From contig JAXDBU010000056.1 in NCBI GenBank assembly GCA_034678485.1, positions 46,345-110,344 of the forward strand: a stretch of 64,000 nucleotides of DNA, read 5' to 3'. Of this stretch, positions 8,727 through 17,046 are shown piece after piece (position 1 is the first letter of the stretch; every line of letters starts with the position of its first letter). The notes below the pieces were generated by a model. It was not told the origin of the DNA, searched no databases, and saw only the letters and a list, made by a program, of their open reading frames with translations. Origin of the DNA: PLanc-01 sp034678485. Lineage in GTDB: Bacteria; Planctomycetota; Phycisphaerae; Sedimentisphaerales; Anaerobacaceae. The translations under genes and the position numbers were made by a program.

Positions 8727-11700
8727 CTATCTGGTCTCAGGAGAGGCTGGTACAGTCGCACCGGAGTCATCCTGACTTGGCGGCGATGCGTCTTGTTCCT
8801 CCTCGGGGTCTGTGAGCAGTTCAAGGACCTTTCGTTCGATTTCTTTCTCTCCACCAGGATCGAAGCCAACATCGCAATCACCGATCACCCCTGCTCGGTC
8901 GACATAGAGTATCGTCGGAATGGCACGGATGCCATATTCCCCAAACACCTTCTCTGCATCCATCAAAACCGGATAGGTGATCTGCCCTTGAGCGAACTGC
9001 CTTGCTGCTGCCTGATCGCTTTCGCTATTGATTCCCAAGACAACCAAGCCCTTGCCCTTGTACTCCTGATACAACGCCTCCAGATGAGGGACCGCCTCCC
9101 GGCAGTGTCCACACCATGTAGCCCAGAAGTCCAGCAAAACGACCCGGCCTTCGAAGTCGGCAAGGCGGGTATCCTGGCCGTTCAGATCCTTCAGATCGAA
9201 ATCCGGTGCCGGCTTGCCCACCAGGGAGAATGCTGATTGCTCGGACTGCCCAGTCGTCTGCTCCGGCCGGAACAGGTCTTCCCAGACAAGAGCGCTCCAG
9301 TAGACCTGGCCCCCTCGCGACACACTCAGGACCTGATTGGCGTCTGGGCCAATACAGCGGACCATGGGTACGACATCGCCGAATTCGCGCAGTTGCCGTT
9401 CCTTCCACTGTCGGTATGTCAACCCGGGGCTCTCCTCTAACGGAGAGAACTCGTAGCTGTAGCTGCACGGGAGCTTGGGATCGGGAGAATAGAGCGCGCG
9501 AGTGCGGTTGGGGTCGCTGGGACAGAGCAGCACGTCGGCGTCAAGATACTCGGGAACCAGGTCCGAGAGCCAGTCCGGCAAGTCGCCTTTGGCTTCCTGA
9601 TGTTTCACGATCGCTGCATAGATTCTCTCCAGATTCGCCGCACAGGGGCGCAGCGCCTCAGGGATGTCTCGATTCGCCTCCGGAATCTTGAAGTCACGCT
9701 CTTCCGCGTCCAGGGCCAGGCTCGCGTCCAATTCCGCTTGCCCGTGGTACGGCTCAGCCGCCTCGTACAGCTTCAGACGCGCCTCATATTCCGGCGCGAA
9801 CGCCGCACGGTCTCCGGGAGGCAGCAGGTCAATCGCCGTCTTCTGCCATTTGACCGCAGCGTCGAAATCCCCGGCTTCGGCACAGGCGGCCGCCAAGGTG
9901 TCCACGTAGTGAGGATTCTGCCATTCCGTAATCTCACACGCCTGGCTGGCCTTCTCGACGGCATCCGCACCGTCGCGAACCTCGGCCGCCGGACAGGTGG
10001 CTCGCAGCCGTGCCAGGTCGTTCAGATACTGGGCAGCCCGATGATGGTTCTCTCCGCATGTTGTCTTCACGGCATCGAGCATGATGCTTCGAAGATGGAC
10101 CGCGTTGGGGTAGTCGCCCCGATTCTCGTACGCCGCCACGAGGTCTTTCATCGCGCGGAAAACGCTACTGGAATCATCTCCCGCTGATTCGGGCTGCAGT
10201 TCCAGTGCTCTCACAATCAGACGTTCTGCATTCTCATAGCGCTCCGCTTGTTTGTACAGATGAGCGAGAGCGAACAACGACCATATCGTGTCTGGATGTT
10301 TCGGACCAAGCAATTGCTCCCGTATCGCGAACGCCTCACGCAGCACCGTTATGCCTTCTTCCGTCTGACCCTGGTTCACCATCACTCCGCCCAGTTCTGC
10401 GAGACACACAGCAACATGCGGATGGTCTTCACCGAGCAGTTTGCGCAGCACGGTCAGCAAGTCGCGATACACTGTTTCCGCGTCCTGCCATTTCTGCTGA
10501 GCGACCAGGGCGCCGGCAAGGCCCCTCAGACTGGCCGCCATCTCTGGATGCTCGGGGCCCAGCACATGTCTCTGTATGGCCAGAGCCTCGCGCAGCAGCG
10601 GCTCGGCTTCAGCGTACCTGCCCTCCTGCAGGAGGAGTCCTCCCAGGGGGATGAGCACCCGTGCCACGTCCAGATCCTCGTTGCCGAGGCGCTTGCGCCG
10701 CAGAACCAGCGCCTCGCGATACATCGTTTCGGCCTCCGCCGGCTTATTCTGCCCCGCGAGCATGTGCGCGAGGTGCGTGAGGTGATTCTCCACATAGGGG
10801 TGTTCGGGGGACGCCTTCCGAGAAATCGCCAGAGCCTCACGGAACATCGTCTCAGCCTCCGTCACGTTGCCCTGCGCTCTCAACACCATGGCCAGATTGT
10901 GCATCGCCCCCGAGACCTCTATGTGTTCCGGGCCCAGCAACTTCCGCCGGATCGCCAGCGCCTCGCAATGCATGGCCTCTGCTTCCGCCAACGTGCCCTG
11001 TTCTCGGAGTACAGAGCCGAGTTGGGTTAGCGTCACGGAGACCTCCTGGTGCTCGTTGCCCAGCTGGTTGCGCTGCTGGGCCAGGGCCTCGCGCAGCACC
11101 GGCTCCGCCTCCGCCGGCTTGTTCTGCTTGGCCAGGGCTTCCCCAAGATTCACCAACATAGTGACCAGCTTCGCGTCTGGAGGACCAGCCCGCTTCCTCT
11201 GCAGGGGCAACGCCTCGCGAATCAAGGACTCCCCTTCCTGCAACTGGCCGCGACCAACCAGGAATATGCCAAGACTTGCCAATGTCTCGACTGTCTCCGG
11301 GTGCTCGCTGCCCAGGAGCTTCCGCCGCAGGGCCAGGACCTCGCGCAACAGCGGGTCGGCTTCAGCGTGCTTGCCTGCCTGCACGAGAAGTCCTCCCAGA
11401 GAGCTGAGCAACCGTGCCACGTCCAGATCTTCGTTGCCGAGGCGCTTGCGCCGCAGAACCAGCGCCTCGCGATACATCGCTTCGGCCTCCGCCGGCTGAC
11501 CCTGCCCCGCGAGTATCTGCGCGAGGTGCGTAAGGTGATTCTCGACATACGGGTGTTCGGGGGACACCTTCCGAGAAATCGCCAGAGCCTGACGGAACAC
11601 CGTTTCGGCCTCCGTCATTCTGCCCTGCTCTCGGAGCACAAAACCCAGTACGGTCAGTAACTCGGCGACCTCCAGGTGTTCATCGCCCAGCAGTTTGCGG

Positions 11701-14700
11701 CGTAGGGCCAGGGCCTCGCGCAGCAGCGCCTCCGCTTCCGCCGGCTTGTCCTCCTGCGCGAGCACTGCCGCCAGAGACACGAGCGACGTGGCCACATCCC
11801 GGTGTTCATTGCCCAGCAGTTCACGGCGTAGGGCCAGGGCCTCCCGCAGCAGCGGTTCAGCTTCCGCCGGCTCATCCTGCCCATTCAGGGCTACCCCAAG
11901 ACTCGTCAACGCAGTGGCCAGCTTCGCGTCTGGAGGACCCGCCATCTTCCTCTGCACGGCCAGGGCCTCGCGTAGTAGCGGCTCCGCCTCCGTCGCCTTG
12001 TCCTCCGCCGCCAGCACGGCCCCGAGGAGCACGAGCGACTCGGTCACCTCCGGGTGTTCATTGTCCAGCAGTTCGCGCCGCACGGCCAGAGCCTCGCGCA
12101 GCAGTGGCTCGGCTTCGGCGTGCCTGCCTTCCTGCAGGAGAAGTTCCCCTAAAGGGCCAAGCAACCGTGCCACGTCCAGGTCCTTGTTGCCGAGGCGCTT
12201 ACGCCGCAGAACCAGCGCCTCGCGATACATCGCTTCGGCCTCCGCCGGCTTATCCTGTCCCGCGAGCATCCCCGCGAGGCTGGCAAGGTGATTCTCGACA
12301 TACGGGTGTTCGGGGGACACCTTCCGAGAAATCGCCAGAGCCTCACGGAACATCGTCTCAGCCTCCGTCACGTTGCCCTGCGCTCTCAACACCCTGGCCA
12401 GATTGTGCATCGCCCCAGAGACCTCTATGTGCTCCGGGCCCAGCAACTTCCGCCGGATCGCCAGGGCCTCGCGATGCATGGCCTCTGCCTCTGCCAACTT
12501 GCCCTGTTCTCGGAGTACAGAGCCGAGTTCGGTTAGCGTCACGGAGACGTCCAGGTGCTCGTTGCCCAGCAGGTTGCGCTGCAGGGCCAGGGCCTCGCGC
12601 ATCAGCGGCTCAGCCTCCTCCCGCTTGTCCTGCTCGGCCAGGGCTGCCCCAAGACTCATCAACGTCGCGGCCAGTGTTGCGTCTGGAGGGCCCGCCAGCT
12701 TCCTCTGCACAGCCAGCGCCTCACGGATCAAGGACTCCCCTTCCTGCAACTCCCCGCGAAGAAGCAGGCCTTTACCGAGATTCACCATCGTTTCCGCCGT
12801 TGTCGGATCCTCGCTGCCCACGAGCTTCTGCTGCAGGGCCAAGGCCTCACGCAGCAGCGGCTCGGCCTCCCCGAATTTGCCCTGCTTGGCCAAAACTACA
12901 CCGAGAACTCCCAAAATCCCCGCTGTTCTCTGATGGTCGCTGCCCGGGAGCTTCTGCTGCAGGTTCAGGGCCTCGCGCAGCAGCGGCTCAGCCTCCGCCA
13001 GTTTGTCCTGCTTGGCCAAGACTGTCCCAAGACTCGTCAACATATGGGCCAGTGTTGCGTCTGGAGCGCCTGCCAGCTTCCTCTGCACGGCCAGCGCCTC
13101 ACGGATCAAGCACTCCCCTTCCTGCAACTCCCCGCGACGAGCCAGGACTGCACCGAGATTTGTCATCGTTTCCGCCGTTCTCAGATGCTCGCTGCCCAGC
13201 AGCTCCTGCTGCAGGGCCAGGGCCTCACGCAGCAGCGACTCGGCCTCCTCCAGCTTGTCCTGCTGATTGGTCAGAAGTGCACCAAGAAATCCCAAGGTCT
13301 CTGCCGTTGTCGAATCCTCGCTACCGAGGAGCTTCTGCTGCAGGGCCAGGGCCTCACGCAGCAGCGGCTCGCCTTCCTCGGGTTTGCCCTCCTCGAGCAG
13401 TATCCTCGCCAGGGTGGTGAGCGACCGGGCAGCCACCGGGTGCCCCGGGCCCAGCAGCTTGCGACTCATCGTCAACGACTCCCGGGACCGGGCTTCCGCT
13501 TCTTCCAGCTCTCCCTGTTTGAAGAGAACTACCGCGAGGGCATTCAGACCCTCGGCAATGTCGGGGTGCTCCGGACCCTGGGATTTCTCTCGCCTGCCCA
13601 GCGCCTCGCGCAGCAAGGCCTCTGCCTCCGCATATCGTGCCTGTTTCCGATACATCTCCGCGAGATTACTGACCGAGGCCAGTGTGTCGGGATGTTCGTC
13701 TCCCAGCACACGATGCTCGATTGCCAGAGTGTTGTTCATTAGCGATTCGGCCTCATCACAGCGGTTTTGGCAGAGGTACAATCCACTGAGATTTCTGGCC
13801 GAACTGAGCGTATACGGATGCTCTTCGCCCAACACGCGTCGCTCGATTTCAAGGGTATCGCTTATGAGGGGTTCCGCCTCTTCGTAGCGACCTTGTTGCA
13901 CGTACAGTGCCCCAAGGTTGCCAGCTGAAGTCAGAGTCAGTGGATGGTCATCACCCAGTGCAACCCGGCTGAAGGCCAGGAGGTGTTTCATCAGATCTTC
14001 AGCCTTATCTTCACGACCCTGTTTGAGGTACAATGCACCGAGGACACCGAGTGCAGAGAATGCTCTCGGATGCCGCCACGCGTCTGCAAGTGTGTCCCGG
14101 AGTAGCGAGTCCGCTTCGTTGTACTGTCCCTGCCTATAGCGCAATGCAGAAAGAGCAATCCTTGAACTGATGGTGTCCGAATGGTCCTCTCCCAGCACCC
14201 GTTGTCTGACCTCCAGAGCATAATTCAGTGATGTCTCTGCCTCTTCGTAGCGGCCTTGCTCAACATACAGCGATCCGAGGTCGGCTATGGAATCCAGCGT
14301 GATGGGATCCTCATCGCCGAGCTGGTCCTCACGTATTTCCCTCGCGCGCTCAAGATGCCTCTCCGCTGCATCGTATTCGCCCAGGCTTCTGTACGTGTTT
14401 CCGAGAGTTTCGTGTATCGAGGCCTCAATCAGGGGCTCATCCTTGAATCGGTACTTGATTGCTGCTGATGCCAAATCCAGGACTTCGCGGACTGTCACTG
14501 CTCGTCCTTTGGCTCTGTCTGGATCGGCTGAGGTGAGGAGATCGTCGTTGAGGAAGCTGTTCACCGCTTCGGAGATCTTCACCTGTCGCTCAGCTTCGGC
14601 GCGGGCCATGGCCTCCTTTTGAAGTGCCTCTTCAGCAACCCTTTGTTGTTCGGTCGCGTCTCTTCTTGCACCCTCTGCTTGGAAGTACATCGCGGTGCTT

Positions 14701-15830
14701 ACGATCAGGCCCACCACAAGGACCGCTGCAATCGCGCTGACGGAAATGAAGATGTTCTGGTTCCGGCGGACCAGCTTGCGCAGGCGGTACATAGCACTTG
14801 GGGGTGAAGCCAGAATGGGTTCGCAGTTGAGGTGCCGCTCGATATCCATTGCCAAGCCGTCGGCCGTGCTGTAGCGCCGCGTTCGGTCTTTCTCGAGGGT
14901 CTTCATTGCGATCCAGTCCAGATCGCCGCGCACCGACTTGCACAACTGCTCCGGTGTCGCGGCTCGGGACTTGGCGACCTGCTCCACCTGCTTGCCGAGG
15001 GTCGTCAATCGGGTCGAGGGCTTGACCGGGTCCTGTTCGGACAGGATGCGCTGAATCTCCGCGTAGCCTTTACTTCGCAGTTCCTTGCCATCGAAGGGGG
15101 TGAACCCTGTGAGGAGTTCGTACAACAGCACCCCCAGCGAGTAGATATCCGCTCGTGTGTCAATATCAAGGCCGGTGGTCCCGGCCTGCTCGGGGCTCAT
15201 GTACTCCGGCGTGCCAATGAACTCCCCCTTCTCCGTGAAGAGAGTCTTCGCCGTGAGATGCTGATTGAGCGCCTTGGCGACACCGAAGTCGATGATCTTC
15301 AGGGCGGGCTTGCCGTCCTGGAGCGTCACCAGCACATTGGACGGCTTGAGGTCACGGTGCACGATACCCTTTTGATGGGCGTACTGAATGGCCTGACAGA
15401 GGGAAATGAAGAGCTCCAGACGTGCCCGGGTGCCCAGCTTGTACCGATCACAGTACTCGGTAATTGGAATCCCGGTAATGTACTCCATGGCGAAGTACGG
15501 ATGTCCGGCGTCGGTGGCCCCGGCGTCGAAGACATGAGCGATGTGGGGGTGATCCAGCAGGGCCAATGCCTGACGCTCTGCTTCGAAGCGGGCGATGACC
15601 TGCCGGGTGTCCATGCCGGGCTTGATGACCTTCAGCGCCACCTCGCGCCGTACAGGCTCCCGTTGTTCGGCCAGGTAGACGATCCCAAAGCCGCCTTCGC
15701 CAAGGATGCGGACGAGCTTGTAGGTCCCAATCTGGGCCCCCGGCCCTACGCCCGCCTCGCCGTAGGCTGCAGTGGGGACCTCTTCACTCGGCCCCAGTCC
15801 TCCATTTCGAGTCTGCTCACTGTCGGCCAT
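8727..15830 (-). CDS. Ser/Thr protein kinase with TM helix, giant TPR array and C-terminal thioredoxin-like domain
   Basis: A 2367-residue protein. Residues of about 36-330 are a complete Hanks-type kinase (GEGGFGIVYLAEQ, ALKVIKPG, HRDLKPSN, IIDFGVAKAL, TPEYMSPEQ). One membrane helix follows near residue 360 (ISVSAIAAVLVVGLIV). Then come about 35 tetratricopeptide units of 42 residues (EAEPLLREALA pattern), a linker, and a TlpA/AhpC-like thioredoxin domain in the last 165 residues with VGKPAPDFDLKDL and the active site WATWCGHC. The kinase is expected in the cytoplasm; with one helix the TPRs and thioredoxin would be outside, where a redox domain would make sense. TPR kinases are common in planctomycetes, but I know no standard family with a redoxin tail. 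The start has AAGGAG upstream and a good promoter. Confidence 0.93.
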   Translation of the reverse strand: MADSEQTRNGGLGPSEEVPTAAYGEAGVGPGAQIGTYKLVRILGEGGFGIVYLAEQREPVRREVALKVIKPGMDTRQVIARFEAERQALALLDHPHIAHVFDAGATDAGHPYFAMEYITGIPITEYCDRYKLGTRARLELFISLCQAIQYAHQKGIVHRDLKPSNVLVTLQDGKPALKIIDFGVAKALNQHLTAKTLFTEKGEFIGTPEYMSPEQAGTTGLDIDTRADIYSLGVLLYELLTGFTPFDGKELRSKGYAEIQRILSEQDPVKPSTRLTTLGKQVEQVAKSRAATPEQLCKSVRGDLDWIAMKTLEKDRTRRYSTADGLAMDIERHLNCEPILASPPSAMYRLRKLVRRNQNIFISVSAIAAVLVVGLIVSTAMYFQAEGARRDATEQQRVAEEALQKEAMARAEAERQVKISEAVNSFLNDDLLTSADPDRAKGRAVTVREVLDLASAAIKYRFKDEPLIEASIHETLGNTYRSLGEYDAAERHLERAREIREDQLGDEDPITLDSIADLGSLYVEQGRYEEAETSLNYALEVRQRVLGEDHSDTISSRIALSALRYRQGQYNEADSLLRDTLADAWRHPRAFSALGVLGALYLKQGREDKAEDLMKHLLAFSRVALGDDHPLTLTSAGNLGALYVQQGRYEEAEPLISDTLEIERRVLGEEHPYTLSSARNLSGLYLCQNRCDEAESLMNNTLAIEHRVLGDEHPDTLASVSNLAEMYRKQARYAEAEALLREALGRREKSQGPEHPDIAEGLNALAVVLFKQGELEEAEARSRESLTMSRKLLGPGHPVAARSLTTLARILLEEGKPEEGEPLLREALALQQKLLGSEDSTTAETLGFLGALLTNQQDKLEEAESLLREALALQQELLGSEHLRTAETMTNLGAVLARRGELQEGECLIREALAVQRKLAGAPDATLAHMLTSLGTVLAKQDKLAEAEPLLREALNLQQKLPGSDHQRTAGILGVLGVVLAKQGKFGEAEPLLREALALQQKLVGSEDPTTAETMVNLGKGLLLRGELQEGESLIREALAVQRKLAGPPDATLAATLMSLGAALAEQDKREEAEPLMREALALQRNLLGNEHLDVSVTLTELGSVLREQGKLAEAEAMHREALAIRRKLLGPEHIEVSGAMHNLARVLRAQGNVTEAETMFREALAISRKVSPEHPYVENHLASLAGMLAGQDKPAEAEAMYREALVLRRKRLGNKDLDVARLLGPLGELLLQEGRHAEAEPLLREALAVRRELLDNEHPEVTESLVLLGAVLAAEDKATEAEPLLREALAVQRKMAGPPDAKLATALTSLGVALNGQDEPAEAEPLLREALALRRELLGNEHRDVATSLVSLAAVLAQEDKPAEAEALLREALALRRKLLGDEHLEVAELLTVLGFVLREQGRMTEAETVFRQALAISRKVSPEHPYVENHLTHLAQILAGQGQPAEAEAMYREALVLRRKRLGNEDLDVARLLSSLGGLLVQAGKHAEADPLLREVLALRRKLLGSEHPETVETLASLGIFLVGRGQLQEGESLIREALPLQRKRAGPPDAKLVTMLVNLGEALAKQNKPAEAEPVLREALAQQRNQLGNEHQEVSVTLTQLGSVLREQGTLAEAEAMHCEALAIRRKLLGPEHIEVSGAMHNLAMVLRAQGNVTEAETMFREALAISRKASPEHPYVENHLTHLAHMLAGQNKPAEAETMYREALVLRRKRLGNEDLDVARVLIPLGGLLLQEGRYAEAEPLLREALAIQRHVLGPEHPEMAASLRGLAGALVAQQKWQDAETVYRDLLTVLRKLLGEDHPHVAVCLAELGGVMVNQGQTEEGITVLREAFAIREQLLGPKHPDTIWSLFALAHLYKQAERYENAERLIVRALELQPESAGDDSSSVFRAMKDLVAAYENRGDYPNAVHLRSIMLDAVKTTCGENHHRAAQYLNDLARLRATCPAAEVRDGADAVEKASQACEITEWQNPHYVDTLAAACAEAGDFDAAVKWQKTAIDLLPPGDRAAFAPEYEARLKLYEAAEPYHGQAELDASLALDAEERDFKIPEANRDIPEALRPCAANLERIYAAIVKHQEAKGDLPDWLSDLVPEYLDADVLLCPSDPNRTRALYSPDPKLPCSYSYEFSPLEESPGLTYRQWKERQLREFGDVVPMVRCIGPDANQVLSVSRGGQVYWSALVWEDLFRPEQTTGQSEQSAFSLVGKPAPDFDLKDLNGQDTRLADFEGRVVLLDFWATWCGHCREAVPHLEALYQEYKGKGLVVLGINSESDQAAARQFAQGQITYPVLMDAEKVFGEYGIRAIPTILYVDRAGVIGDCDVGFDPGGEKEIERKVLELLTDPEEEQDASPPSQDDSGATVPASPETR
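10560..12800 (-). repeat. 753-bp higher-order tandem repeat inside the TPR array
   Basis: The word GTGCCACGTC recurs at 10661, 11414 and 12167, exactly 753 bases apart each time. A second marker (ATGTGYTCCGGGCCCAGCAA) recurs at 10921 and 12427, which is 2 x 753. The unit therefore encodes 251 residues, about six TPRs, and was duplicated as a block. Confidence 0.85.
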
Positions 15831-15865
15831 TCCTTCGCTCCTTGACCAGGAATTATCCCCACCTG

Positions 15866-15893
15866 ATTATAGTGTGGGTGGGTTCGCCTGCAA
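15866..15893 (-). promoter_or_regulatory. Promoter of the kinase-TPR gene
   Basis: On the minus strand TTGCAG (15893-15888), a 16-base spacer and a consensus TATAAT (15871-15866) lie about 35 bases before the ATG at 15830. Confidence 0.7.
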
Positions 15894-16012
15894 GAGTCCA
15901 ACTCGCCCCACGCTGGATTCAAAGCACCGGTGGTAGAGCGCCCCGCAGCGTTCGACGTGAGACAATCCGACGCGGTTGGCACGCGCGGATCATCGTGTCA
16001 CAGGGGATGGTA

Positions 16013-16037
16013 TAAGTTCTCTATAGTAAAGAACTTA
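16013..16037. terminator. Hairpin next to the left attachment site
   Basis: TAAGTTCT and AGAACTTA are perfect arms around a nine-base loop, immediately outside the att core. If the island were excised, this hairpin would sit just after the 3' end of tRNA-Asp, so it is probably the original tRNA terminator left behind by the insertion. Confidence 0.5.
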
Positions 16038-16084
16038 CAACGAGGCCGAAGGGTCTCGAACCCTCAACCTTCGGATCGACAGTC
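16038..16084. other. Left attachment site (attL), displaced tRNA-Asp 3' end
   Basis: These 47 bases are identical to 53235-53281, which contains the 3' half of tRNA-Asp from the acceptor end into the anticodon loop. The copy here lacks the 5' half and is not a working tRNA. It marks the left end of the integrated element. Confidence 0.93.
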
Positions 16085-16200
16085 TGGACAGGGGGTTCTG
16101 TAAGTCCTTGTGCCGCAAACGTTAATGATTGTCAAATAAAGACTTATGAGATCAGGCGAAGATCAGCCGAAGGTGAAAAGAAGGCCAGACGTACATGTCT

Positions 16201-16226
16201 GGCGCGCACTTTGGCGCGCGCCTGAT
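16201..16226. repeat. Left-end GGCGCGC direct repeat, possible integrase arm site
   Basis: Two GGCGCGC words in GGCGCGCACTTTGGCGCGCG, followed by CCTGAT, closely match 53150-53177 near the other end in the same orientation. Pairs of such repeats inside both ends are typical of recombinase arm-binding sites; the function is inferred. Confidence 0.4.
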
Positions 16227-16305
16227 CGCCGAAGCTGGTAAGACCGGTCCAATTGTTATACCCTTTGGCCTTGACCTCACGCACAAGACAGAGAGGAGCT
16301 TCACA

Positions 16306-17031
16306 ATGGCTATTCAGTCGTCCATTGAGTGGACAGGTTCCACTTGGAATCCCGTGACCGGTTGCACGAAGCTGAGTGCCGGGTGCCAGAACTGCTACGC
16401 CGAGCGTATGGCAAAGCGGCTCCAGGCCATGGGACAGAGCAACTACGCCAAAGGCTTCGCCGTGGCGTGCCACGAGCACGTCCTCGACCTACCTCTGCGA
16501 TGGAAGAGACCTCGACTTGTCTTTGTCAACTCCATGAGCGACCTCTTTCACGATGCCGTCCCCGTGGACTTTATCCAGGAGGTCTTCAAGGTCATGAGGC
16601 AAGCGAGGCATCACATCTTTCAGGTGCTGACCAAACGGGCCGAGCGCCTGGCCAGGCTATCGCCGGTTCTGGGCTGGCCGGGAAATGTCTGGATGGGTGT
16701 GACAGTTGAGCAATCCGACTACAAATCCCGAATCGACTACCTCCGCCTGACCGACGCGGCGGTGAAGTTCCTCTCTATCGAGCCGCTCCTTGACGATCTG
16801 GGAGAACTCGATCTCTTCGGCATTGACTGGGTGATTGTTGGTGGAGAGTCCGGCCCAGGTGCCCGACCTATGCAGGCCCACTGGGTCCGGGCAATCCGCG
16901 ATCAGTGCCTTCGACGCCAGGTGCCTTTCTTCTTCAAGCAGTGGGGAGGCTTCCAGAAGAAGAAGGCCGGGCGAATCGTCGACGGCCGCACATGGGATCA
17001 GATGCCCCATGCCGGCCACAGGATTACCTAG
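16306..17031 (+). CDS. DUF5131 / phage Gp37-Gp68 family protein
   Basis: A 241-residue protein of the Phage_Gp37/Gp68 (DUF5131) family, found in phages and mobile elements. The start is the ATG at 16306 with GAGGAG upstream; the open frame begins 37 codons earlier but lacks family similarity there. Motifs: SIEWTGSTWNPVTGC, a cysteine cluster (GC-x6-GCQNCYAE), FVNSMSDLFHD, LTKR, GVTVE, SIEPLL, GGESGPGARP and FFKQWGG. The barrel-like pattern and cysteines recall radical SAM proteins, but the exact reaction is not established. It is the first gene inside the left end of the element and is convergent with the ABC gene, so it is probably a stand-alone cargo gene. Confidence 0.88.
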   Translation: MAIQSSIEWTGSTWNPVTGCTKLSAGCQNCYAERMAKRLQAMGQSNYAKGFAVACHEHVLDLPLRWKRPRLVFVNSMSDLFHDAVPVDFIQEVFKVMRQARHHIFQVLTKRAERLARLSPVLGWPGNVWMGVTVEQSDYKSRIDYLRLTDAAVKFLSIEPLLDDLGELDLFGIDWVIVGGESGPGARPMQAHWVRAIRDQCLRRQVPFFFKQWGGFQKKKAGRIVDGRTWDQMPHAGHRIT

Positions 17032-17046
17032 CACTAATAGACTACC

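Noticed and set aside
7692..9236. 514-codon plus-strand frame
   Set aside because: Antisense across lexA, the non-coding hairpin and the thioredoxin end of the kinase gene; no family similarity.
10560..12800. CRISPR-like periodic repeats
   Set aside because: The repeats are coding TPR units of 126 and 753 bases in one frame, not short repeats with unique spacers. No CRISPR array was seen in the window.
12104..13742. Several long open frames on the plus strand opposite the TPR array
   Set aside because: They mirror the repeats of the kinase-TPR gene and have repetitive, unnatural composition.
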